Assembly (NCBI GenBank): GCA_002840505.1
Contig: PHBC01000002.1
Span: 456,429-517,543, forward strand
Length of the DNA stretch: 61,115 nucleotides
From: Deltaproteobacteria bacterium HGW-Deltaproteobacteria-2
GTDB taxonomy: Bacteria > Desulfobacterota > Syntrophia > Syntrophales > Smithellaceae
Direction of reading: 5' to 3'
Positions 45,390 through 55,300 of the stretch are shown here, piece by piece (positions within the stretch are counted from its first letter, which is position 1; each line of letters opens with the position of its first letter). The position numbers and the translations under genes are program-made. The notes beneath the pieces were generated by a model, which was not told the DNA's origin, searched no databases, and worked only from the letters and a program-made list of their open reading frames with translations.

Positions 45390-46661
45390 TTATTTTTTCC
45401 CTAATTTTATAGCACAGAGTTCGCCGCACATGGTGCAGCCTTCATCCCTGGCGCTTTTGCTTTTCTCCAGAAGCGAAACTGTTTTTTCAGGATCGATGGA
45501 TAAATCCACCTGCCCCTGCCAGTCAAAATTTTTTCGGCATTGGGACATTTTTCTGTCTTTTTCGCGCGCCTTATTCACGCCTTTGGCTATGTCTGCAATA
45601 TGAGCGGCGATGCGCGCGGCAATGACTCCGTCGCGAACATCAGCCAGGGTGGGCAGACGTAAATGTTCGGCAGGCGTAACGTAACACAGAAAATCGGCTC
45701 CGGCAGCTCCGGCAATCGCTCCGCCGATAGCCGAAGTAATGTGATCATAGCCCGGCGCAATATCAGTGGGCAGAGGTCCCAGCACATAAAAAGGCGCGCC
45801 CTGACAGATTTCTTTTTGCAACTCGATATTGGCTTCAATCTCGGTTAAAGGAACATGACCGGGGCCTTCAATCATCACCTGAACTCCAGCGGCACGGGCG
45901 CGGGTAGCCAGTTGCCCCAGGATTATCAATTCCTGCAGTTGCGCCTGATCCGTGGCGTCATCTATTGCTCCCGGCCTCAGTCCATCGCCGAGACTCAAGA
46001 CCATATCGTAGCGATGGGCTATTTCCAAAAGCCGGTCATATTCTTCATAAAGAGGATTTTCTTTTTTGTTGCAATTCATCCAATTGGCAAGCATCGCGCC
46101 GCCACGACTGACAATTCCCAAAATTCTTTTCTGCTTTTTCAACGCGGCAACACTAAGGAGGGTCACACCGCAGTGGACGGTAATGAAATCCACTCCGTCT
46201 TTGCCGTTTTCTTCGATGACATCGAATATATCTTCGGCTGTCATCTCCGATATGGCTTTGCCTTTTTCTATAATTTTAACTGCGGCCTGATAAATCGGCA
46301 CAGTTCCGATAGCTACCGTTGATTTTTTCATGATTTTTTTTCTGATTGCGGCCAGATGTCCACCGGTGGAAAGATCCATAATGGCGTCGGCACCGGCATC
46401 AACGGCAACCCGCAGTTTTTTCAGTTCGAGATTTAAATCCATATGATCTTTTGATGTTCCGATATTGGCGTTAACCTTGGTACGCAATCCCTTCCCGATT
46501 GCCAGCGGTTTGATGGTAGTATGTTTTACATTGCGGGTAATAACGATTGTCCCTTTTGCGATTCCCCGGCGTATATATTCGGGCGTCACCCCTTCTTCCC
46601 TGGCCGCTATTTTCATTTCTTTAGTAATTAAGCCTTTGCGGGCTTTCTCTAATTGCGTCAT
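45390..46661 (-). CDS. thiC: Phosphomethylpyrimidine synthase ThiC
   Basis: 423 residues from ATG 46661 (GGAGG 6 bases upstream; the extra MEDI of a TTG start lies in that site). Makes the thiamine pyrimidine from aminoimidazole ribotide by radical SAM chemistry. Motifs: NANIGTS, MDLSTGG, FITVHCGVT, SRGGAML, EGPGHVPL, and the C-terminal cluster CTMCGELCAIK (Cys-x2-Cys-x4-Cys). This is the short form lacking the N-terminal domain of enteric ThiC, as in other anaerobes. Last gene of the thiN-thiD-thiC set; no TPP riboswitch is visible. Confidence 0.96.
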   Translation of the reverse strand: MTQLEKARKGLITKEMKIAAREEGVTPEYIRRGIAKGTIVITRNVKHTTIKPLAIGKGLRTKVNANIGTSKDHMDLNLELKKLRVAVDAGADAIMDLSTGGHLAAIRKKIMKKSTVAIGTVPIYQAAVKIIEKGKAISEMTAEDIFDVIEENGKDGVDFITVHCGVTLLSVAALKKQKRILGIVSRGGAMLANWMNCNKKENPLYEEYDRLLEIAHRYDMVLSLGDGLRPGAIDDATDQAQLQELIILGQLATRARAAGVQVMIEGPGHVPLTEIEANIELQKEICQGAPFYVLGPLPTDIAPGYDHITSAIGGAIAGAAGADFLCYVTPAEHLRLPTLADVRDGVIAARIAAHIADIAKGVNKAREKDRKMSQCRKNFDWQGQVDLSIDPEKTVSLLEKSKSARDEGCTMCGELCAIKLGKK

Positions 46662-46721
46662 GATGTCCTCCAAAACATTAAAGCAACTTCTTAAATCGCG
46701 AAATTCATCCGCGTTTTTTTG

Positions 46722-47522
46722 TTAAAATATTTTTCCAATAATATTGACCGATCCATACCCCTTCCCCAGAGTTAAGCCATTTTCAATAGCGGCAGTAACC
46801 AGATTTTTTGCCTGCCAAGCGGCATCGACAATATTTTTTCCCCGGGCAAGCGCTGAGGCCAAAACCGATGCATAAGTGCAACCGGTACCGTGAGTATCTC
46901 GCGAATTAATCCAGCGAGACGAAAACTTATAATAATGATCGCCGTCAAAGAGAATATCCAAGGCACCTAAGCGCTTGCCTCCCGCAAGGTGCCCTCCTTT
47001 AATCAGCACATTTTTAGCGCCCAGTTTATGAATTTTGACGGCCGCTTTTTCCATTGCGACAGCTGAATTAATTCTGCATTGCGCTAAAATTTCCGCTTCT
47101 GGAATATTCGGCGTCAGAATAAAAGCCTGCGGCAGTAATTTTTTTATAAGCACATTCCTTGCCCGGTCTTGCATCAAAGACCGACCACCCTTGGCAACCA
47201 TCACCGGATCAACTACCAGCTTATTCAGATGATATTCTTTTACCTTCCTGGCAACAGATTCTACAGCCCCCGCTGTCAAAAGCATTCCTGTTTTTACCGC
47301 GTCAGCACCAATATCATTGAGCACTGAATCCAACTGCGCCAAAATAAATTTTTGCGGGACGGGATGAATACACTGTACGCCTTGAGTATTCTGCGCAGTC
47401 ACTGCCGTGATCACACCGAGTCCCCAGCAACCACAGGCGCTCACGGCTTTTAAATCCGCCTGAATTCCCGCGCCGCCGCTGGAATCGGAACCGCCTATAC
47501 ATAATACTTTAACCGGCACCAT
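46722..47522 (-). CDS. thiD: Hydroxymethylpyrimidine (phosphate) kinase ThiD
   Basis: 266 residues, ribokinase-like fold. GGSDSSGGAGIQADLKAVSACG at the N-terminus, TAVTAQNTQGV (substrate contact), DPVMVAKGG, TPNIPEAEIL, KGGHLAGG, and the anion-hole catalytic motif RDTHGTGCTYASVLASALARG. Phosphorylates HMP to HMP-PP for thiamine. Starts three bases after the thiN stop. Confidence 0.95.
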   Translation of the reverse strand: MVPVKVLCIGGSDSSGGAGIQADLKAVSACGCWGLGVITAVTAQNTQGVQCIHPVPQKFILAQLDSVLNDIGADAVKTGMLLTAGAVESVARKVKEYHLNKLVVDPVMVAKGGRSLMQDRARNVLIKKLLPQAFILTPNIPEAEILAQCRINSAVAMEKAAVKIHKLGAKNVLIKGGHLAGGKRLGALDILFDGDHYYKFSSRWINSRDTHGTGCTYASVLASALARGKNIVDAAWQAKNLVTAAIENGLTLGKGYGSVNIIGKIF

Positions 47523-47525
47523 ATA

Positions 47526-48197
47526 TTAAAGCGCCTCCGGGAAAGTATCTTTTTGCCAATATCCAATGACAAGAAGTTTTCCCGACCGTACACTAATGCT
47601 GGCACGATCTTCATTAATAATATTACTTACACCACGGGTTTCACCCATTTTCAAAGTACTTTTTTCCAGAGAATAAAGAAAACCCTTTAGAGTTATTCCT
47701 GTAACACGGGGACTGAGTGCAAGAAGAGAAACTGTTTTCCCTGATTCGTTTATAAAGATAGCTTTTTTATCCAGCACAAAAGCTTCACCGTATTCGTCAA
47801 TCAAATATGTATTAATTCCCTTTTCCTGTCCCTTGCAAAGCAAGAACACATTGGCCAGGGTGTGATCAACCCTGCCGCCCAAAGCACCCCATATAAATAT
47901 TTCTTCCGGATTCAAATTCAACGCGTAATCGAGTGCCAATTCTGTATCGGTAAAATCTTTGTTTGTGGAATATTTTATAATTTTTATTCCCTGGTCAGAG
48001 TAACTTGCCAGTTGAGCAGGATCAATCGAATCCATATCACCGATGATTACATCGGGCTTAATTCCCAAATATTGAAAATTACGCGCACCGCCATCGCAGC
48101 AAATAACCAGGTGATTCTCCATTCCCGCAATCTTCTTCTGAAAAAATACAGGATCAACCAGACGGCCGCCACTAACTATAATTATTTTTTGATACAC
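47526..48197 (-). CDS. thiN: Thiamine pyrophosphokinase
   Basis: 223 residues. CCDGGARNFQYLGIKPDVIIGDMDSID, then STNKDFTDTELALDYAL and WGALGGRVDHTLANVFLL, the core of the bacterial thiamine pyrophosphokinase family. Converts thiamine to the cofactor TPP. The C-terminal part carries the small beta-domain with TGITLKGFLYSLEKSTLKMGETRGVSN. First gene of a three-gene operon with thiD and thiC; thiE and thiG are absent here. Confidence 0.93.
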   Translation of the reverse strand: MYQKIIIVSGGRLVDPVFFQKKIAGMENHLVICCDGGARNFQYLGIKPDVIIGDMDSIDPAQLASYSDQGIKIIKYSTNKDFTDTELALDYALNLNPEEIFIWGALGGRVDHTLANVFLLCKGQEKGINTYLIDEYGEAFVLDKKAIFINESGKTVSLLALSPRVTGITLKGFLYSLEKSTLKMGETRGVSNIINEDRASISVRSGKLLVIGYWQKDTFPEAL

Positions 48198-48320
48198 GGA
48201 ATTTTCCTAAATAAAAGCTGACATAAAGTCTCTTTACTGCACATGGCAGTACTTGGGTCAAGTTTAATTTATTTGGAAAATTTATTACATTAAACGGCAA
48301 AAAGCAAATTGTTTAATAAT

Positions 48321-48542
48321 ACCAATTCTAAATCAAAGCACTATTTTTGTTGGTCCCGATCTATCGGGATTGTCGGCTTCCTCAACGTATGTATAATACG
48401 CCTCGTCGCCTCCGTCTAGCCGTCTCAATATCATCTTTAATCGGGAGCGCATCCCCCCCCCCTTTAGGGGGCGCATATTAAATAAAAAATTTCATTGCCG
48501 AGAATTTTCGCCAGCATGGCGAAAACTTCCTTTAGAAATTGT
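48321..48542 (+). repeat. Small dispersed repeat, copy B (mosaic)
   Basis: 222 bp. It starts ACCAATTCTAAATCAAAGC like copy D and ends in the same ~100 bp (GGGAGCGCAT, CCCCTTTAGGGG, TTTTCGCC-AGCAT-GGCGAAAA at 48505-48525). Between these ends lies a hairpin CCCGATCTATCGGG and a segment (GTCGGCTTCCTCAACGTAT...CGCCTCCGTC) that matches copies A and C. It lies in the gap between the thi operon and the lipoprotein gene, where the rest shows nothing. Confidence 0.75.
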
Positions 48543-48779
48543 ATTGTACAGATTGACTGTAGTACTTTATTGAAAATTAAAGTATTTAAACTGATTTTAC
48601 AAGAACAAGTCGAAACGATTTTTTAACAATTGCGCGATACTCACATCAATCTGAAATAATTATCTGATCATTAACCGTATATCAAAGAACATCATCCAAA
48701 TTAATTCTTGACAAATATACATTTGTTTGTTTTTTTAACACGCACTGATATATAGTATTTTCCGAGGAGTGAAATACCT

Positions 48780-49235
48780 ATGAAAAAAATGCTATATTGT
48801 TTTTTAACTATCGCGATAGTCTTAGCTATTGTCTCCTGTGGTGATAAGGATCTGCCGTCGATAAATCCCGGTCTGTATGAAATTGAGTTCAAACTCGATT
48901 ATGGAGGGCAGTCACTCTCAGCCAAACAAAGAGTACGGTATAACTCCAACGGGACTTTTGAAGCGACAAACTTTAATAATGGCGTGGCCGTCGAAGAAAT
49001 TAAAGGTAAGTTCAAGATAGAGAATAAACAACTGGTATCCTATGATACTTACGCACGCGACATCACCCAAAACGGCGAATGGATAACGAAAGAACCATCA
49101 AAAGTGGAAGTTCGCAAAATCAAGAAAGGAAGTTACCAGTATTATTTTAAATTCCCCAGCGACCAAATGCGCGTGATATATAAGCAAGTTGGCATGAAAG
49201 AAGGGTGGAAAACTTACACTCGCATTAGCGACTAA
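48780..49235 (+). CDS. Small lipoprotein of unknown function
   Basis: 151 residues. Lipobox A-I-V-S-C at about residue 20; the mature part is a ~130-residue beta-rich domain (PGLYEIEFKLDYGG, NGTFEATNFNNG, KGKFKIENKQLVSYD). The last residues end in KTYTRISD. CCGAGGAG precedes the ATG. It is convergent with the giant surface gene. The length and strand order resemble the small DUF-type lipocalin-like lipoproteins, but no family is claimed. Confidence 0.7.
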   Translation: MKKMLYCFLTIAIVLAIVSCGDKDLPSINPGLYEIEFKLDYGGQSLSAKQRVRYNSNGTFEATNFNNGVAVEEIKGKFKIENKQLVSYDTYARDITQNGEWITKEPSKVEVRKIKKGSYQYYFKFPSDQMRVIYKQVGMKEGWKTYTRISD

Positions 49236-49341
49236 CTTTTAAAAGTGTATCCTCACATTTCTCGCGGAAGCTTGAATGATATTATCATCAACCGGCTTTT
49301 TGTTTTCAATGAAGTCAAAATGCAAATCTTTATAGGTGGAA

Positions 49342-52300
49342 TCAGTTTCCGTTAACCCATTTTGCGGCATCCTGAACAGAGTTCTGATCAAACTTGAAGC
49401 GGAAACGGACAAAAGGACCCTGGGCAGTATAATTTGCATCGGAAAAATCTTTATCTTCAAAGCCTGTCAGATTATAACCCAGACTAAGCCAGGCATTTTG
49501 TGCTATGTTATAGCCAATGGAAACACCGGTACAGTAATCAAACACTGATGCGTTCCATGAATGAAGTATGCTTCCCTGTACACCGATATCCCAATTTTTG
49601 CTGATATCGTAGCGTCCTTCCGCTCCGAACAGATCTGTATAGCCGCTGTAGTCACTGTCGTATATTTTTTCCTGCACATACTTGGCGCCATAATGCAGCG
49701 AAGCTTCCATGTCTTTCCTTGGATGATAGTTAACCATCAAATTGTCCACCAGTCTCCAGGTATCGTAATTGGTGCCGGAACCGCTTTGATTATCAATAAT
49801 AAAATCCAGTCGATTCAAAGCAATTAATTTGGTCTGCGGCGGACGGTAAACCAGGCCTTGACGTAAATCGGCTTTGACTGTGTTCATCCCCGTGACAGCG
49901 GAAGTCTGGAAGTACTGGAGACGCGCCGACAAGGCCCAGTTGCTGTTCACCTCTTTCACAAAACCGCTTATTAAACCCCATTTATTCTCACTCTGGGCAA
50001 AACGGAACTCCAGACGGTTGTCCCATGTAAGATTTTTGATCTGATAGGTTGCACCTCCGGAAACAGCGGTAAAATCTTCATGGTTGCCCGACGCTGAAGT
50101 GACATTGCCTGACGCGGGTTGAACATTTGTGTTGAACTGATAGTGCTCGGACTTGGCCACCGTCTGACTTCGTTCCACTCCCGCGTCGACTTTCCAGTTT
50201 TTGTTCACCTGCCAGTTTTGTTTCATTCCGACATTTGCAAAAACACGTTCGTCATTTTCGTTGAACTGCCGTTCAACACTGCTGTTGATGGTGGCGCCGT
50301 TCCAGGGTGAATAACGCATGCCCACTCTGGTGTTCTGTGTATTGGCTCCCGAGCCCCAGGTAAATTCATGAGCAGCCAGCAGGATCAGGTTTTTGGTTGC
50401 AGCAAATTCGGCGCCAACTGTAGTGCGGGTCGGGAAATCGATGTTGTCGTTGCTTCCGATGGATTGAGCGTGATTTGCCGACAAGGTCAGACGGTCATAC
50501 AGGGTCAGCACTTTCCCGCCCAGTGTCAGTTGATTGGATTCTTTCCTGCTGCCGTCTCCTAAACTGTCATTGGCATGCAAAAAGCCCACAGACGCGCCAT
50601 AGTTCTTTTCGGAATAGCCGAACTTGCCTTCGGCCATATCCCGTGTCGCGTCAGTCATTAAGTTATATTGACGATAGACATTCGCGCTGGCATTGATAAT
50701 ATCAGTAAAACGATAAGCTCCCTCAGCGCCTATTTTACGGGTGCCTGCCTCGCTGCCCGGCTGTTGTCCCATCCCAAAGCCTTCCTGCTGTTCACGGATA
50801 TAGGCTTTCGCTTCTATTTTCTTACTGGAATGCGACGCTTCCACCAGATAAGCGTTGCCGCTGCGGCTCGCGGAACCGGCATCATAATCGCTTTTCGCAT
50901 ACTCACCACGTACTTTGGTGTTTTGACCCAGTTTGTACGATGCATCCACTCCATAAAGATTGCTGCTGCGGTCGCCCTGCCCTTCACGAATATAACTTCC
51001 GCCCGCCTTCAGTTTATTGTCCATCAGTTTAACTCCGGCTCTGCCGCCGTAGGTATAATCTTTGCCGCCTTCAGAAATGGTTTCATATTCCGCGACTATC
51101 ATAATCGGGTTGAATTTTTCATCCCTGCTGTAAACCGGTTCCTTGAAGATTATCGTTCCGGCATCGTAATCAATAGAATAATCCGTAAAGCGGGTCATGA
51201 TTCTGGATAATATCAGCACTTCGCTGCGGAAACGATCCCGCACTTCAATGGTGATTTTTTCCGAGTTGGACAAAATGTTGTGACGGGACAGCCGGTAAAT
51301 GCCGGAAGTACCATCGCCGGGAATTTCATCCCGGGCATAGATCTGTTCAGTTTCGCTGGCAAAAGCGTTGATTTCAAAGTTTTTGTTCTGAAATTCTGTT
51401 TTAATACCGGTCATGCGGCGGCTGTAGCGTGAAAGTTCCGTCACGGTAAGCCCTGTGTCATAGTCTCCGAACATGGCATAAAACTGTTCCCTCTCAATCT
51501 TAATATAAAGATTTCTGGAACTGGCCGCGTCGTATTGCTGTTGTGATGTGTCACCGTAGAGCGTGTAATAGGTATCGGGATTGATCGTCTGAAACAATCC
51601 GTTAGTGTCGTTTCCCTTTGTCTTGGCAGAGTCGTAGGCCATGGTCAAAAGCCACTTACCTTTTATACGACCTTTGGCATAAAAAGCTACACGACTATCC
51701 TTATAAAGATTTTCGTCAACCCCGGCGCTTGTCAGGTTTTCCATATTACCCGACACAGTATTATAACCGGCTGTTCCTTCGGCCAAACCAACCAGAATCC
51801 AGTCGCGCATCTGGGGTTGCACATATGTTTCCGCTTCGACTGTGGCATTGTTATAACCGAGAACGACACGATAGGGACCGCTTTGGCTAACCGGCTGAAA
51901 CAGGACCTCTCCTTCCCTGCTTATCTGGACGCGGGGATGACTGCCTACGGCAGGCGGTGCTGCAAAAATGTCCGGTTGTTTTAACGGACTGAGCGTACCT
52001 TCGCGAATTTCCAGTTCCGCTCCGGCAGGGATAATAGTGTTATTGGCATCATAGAGTTCCAAACGCATTTTTACAGGCGTCTTACCGTCAGCGACATTAC
52101 CCTGGGCCGATTTAAACCGGATGGAAACAATCTCTCCACTGCGTGTTACGGATATTGTTTTCTTGAATCGTGTATTGCCAAAAGGATCAATGCCCTGAAT
52201 TTCAACAATATGCTTCCCTGTTTTTCCAAAGTCCACGCCGATATAACTGTATATAGCTTGGCCAGACTTTGCATCTATCATCCTAAAGCCGATTTGCTTT

Positions 52301-55300
52301 GCTGGCACTTCTTTGTCATCCACCAGCAGCCGCGGCGTCAGCTTGGAAGCCAGACAGATTTGGACTACATTTATCTTGTTAACAAGAATTGCTTTGTCTG
52401 CAGGAGAAAGTATCCCCTCCTTCTCCTTGATGGCTTTCTCCGATCCTTTCGCTACGGTAGAAATTCCAACTTCCGGAGATAATGACTGCGGAGGAACTAT
52501 AACCGCGGAAATTTCCGTCCGTTTTTCTCCACTTATTTTTTTAACAACATTCAAACTGGAATGATCAATAATGCGACTGGAGATAATGCTAATTTCCACA
52601 CGCCTGTTGAGCGCTCTTCCTTCCACTGTAAGGTTATCGGCAACCGGATTTTCGCTTCCTTTTCCCTCCATCAAAAGTTTTTCCGGAGGAAGCTGAAGTT
52701 TGTTCATCAGATAATGGCCGACGCTTTTAGCGCGCGCCAGAGATAGATCCTGATTATTAGCGTAATAAATGCGGTTCTGCGGTGCGATAGGCATATTATC
52801 CGTGTATCCTGTCACCTGAATATTTTCTGTACGCAGACTGGACAGCGCTTTGGCGATTTCATCCAGTTTTTTACGGTCTTCAGCATTCAATTCAGCACTG
52901 CGAATCGGGAATCGCGGCCGTAGAGTAAGAGCAATCTTGGGCATCCGGGATACCTCTACATTTTTTTTCAGGTGGATAACTGTTTCAGCCGGAGGCGTCA
53001 GAACTTGCGCTGTGCCATTGCCGTCAGCGGCAAGATAGGCCTGTGTGACAAGCGATCCGGTTTTAATATCGCCAGACGGTGTTACCCGGAAAGTAATTTC
53101 ACTACTCCAGCCGGCCGGCAGATCATTGAGCTTGAAAATCATTCCTGTTTTTCCTACCGGTTGCGGATCGGCAATCGCCGCGCTGTTCATCATAGAACTG
53201 CCCTTTTCATAGAGTACGCCCTCCGGAAGAATTACATTTAATCTTGCCGCTGTAACAGGAACAGTGCTGCTGCGCATGGAAACCGCGTAAGTAATGTTTC
53301 CTTTTTCTATTGTATTGGCAAGCTGAAGAACCAGTTCTCCTTTTGCCTGTTCAGAAACAGCCTGTTTTTTTTCAACTTGTTTTTTACGGATATGAAAGTC
53401 TGTGCGCCACAATGTACCGCCCTGTGTTTCGACAAACTGCGAAAATGCCCGCCCGGCAAAACGGCTGTTCTCGGTACAGGCAAAGGCTTCGTAACCTTCC
53501 GGCAGTGAATCCAGATCCATCTGCACCACATGCAGACCGGAACGCACGCCTTCGAAATGGAACATTCCTCGTTTATCGCTAATAACGAAAGACCCATCTT
53601 CAAGATAAATCCGCACACCTTCAACACCGTCCGGTCCGTCACCGGTTTTTTCATTGCATGCTCCGGTGGAGACGCGTCCCATCAGGATCGATTTGGTCTG
53701 CATAAAATCGTCTTTGATCTTAACTGTGAACCTGGCGGTATTTGATCTTGCTCCGGCAGCGGAACTGGCTATGGCGCTGTTAATCGCATCACCGAGGTGC
53801 GTTCCTGCAGTTACTTCAGTTATATAATCTATTGTAGCTGAAGTACTGGCCGCCAGAGTTCCGATATTAAAAGTAAGGGTTCTACCGTCAGCCGAAATAC
53901 TTGGATCGCCGGTAGCAACACCGTTTAATCTGATCGATCCTTTGCGGAGCCGGAAACCAACCGGCAGAGTATCTGCCACGCGTACGCCACCGACAGCAAC
54001 CTGCGCGTTTGTATTGTTAACAATCAATCGGTAGGGAATGAAATCACCGTGTCCCGCAGAATCCTTACTGGCACTCTTCTGCAGCCATAAAGAGGAAGCG
54101 GTAGACGGATCGAGTGGAATGTCAATGCGCTTTGCTGGACCTGCATTTATGACAAATACTTCACCGCGGGAGCCGTCAAGAATTGTGAACGGCCCGCCGG
54201 GCAGAGCCTGAATCGTTGCGGTCGCTACGGTACTGGGATAACCGTAGCCAACCGGCGGCGTAATCTGGTACCGGTAACTTCCGGGCAGTAAAAAGGGAAA
54301 ACGGTAGTCGCCTGTCGGGAAATGATACACCTTCCCGCTGCTGTCGGTAGCCGATCCGCCGCTGATGATTGTTGCCGGGTAAGTACTGACCCCGTCATCG
54401 CCATAAACCATAGCCGGCAGTCCCGTGGCGTTATTGAGCATGGTAATGGTGGCGCCATTGACCGGCAGACCGGTACTGGTGTCCAACACAATTCCGTAAG
54501 GATCAACCATTATGGTTTTCGCAGGAGGATGGTCGCTGCTGTCCGCTATATCAACATAGTTGAAAGTAAGATTATCTCCCGCTTTGATGGACAGGTTACC
54601 ATTGTATGAGTTAATCGGACCACCGTCGGTGAGCAGATATCCTGTGAATACGCCTTTATCGGGGCCGGTCTCCGTCAGGCGGATGATCTCCACATCGCCG
54701 TTAGCGGAATTTGTAATTGTAACAAATATCGTTTCAGCAACTATTTTATCCAGATTCTGATCACCATCGGTTAAACGGATGAAGACCTGATCTCCCTGAT
54801 GGATCTGGGTGGCTGCTGTAAGCGGCACCGGATGGCTGAAGTCAATAGGATCTGTGCTTCCTACAGGAACCGGATACGAAGTATAATTGACAAACGGACC
54901 AGTGACGCTGCCATTCCGGTACGCCGATTGCGACACATTGACCAGCTCGGCTGCAGGAAGAACCGGCGCATAGGTGAGCAATTCCAGGACAGATGCTGTC
55001 CGGATGACAGTAGTGACTGCCACCGCTGATGTTGCCGGTGTTGTATCCGGTGAAGAAAGTTGTGCGCTGTTGACAATCTTATCCCCCTGTACCGGATTAT
55101 TAACATTAACCTGGTAAAGGACAAGAACCCTTTTGCCGGTGGGAATCGTCCCGCCAGCGACATTTGTCGCTCCCGTACCGACATATATCGTGAGAGTATT
55201 TGGCATTGTTATATTGTAATCGGCCTGGTCTCCATCGGAAACTTTAGTAAGGGTTGTGACAACATTCGTGTCACTCACATACTTAACCTCCTTGCCACTG

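Noticed and set aside
48701-48892. Minus-strand frame of 63 codons at the lipoprotein start
   Set aside because: Antisense to the promoter and signal-peptide part of the lipoprotein gene; no own signals.
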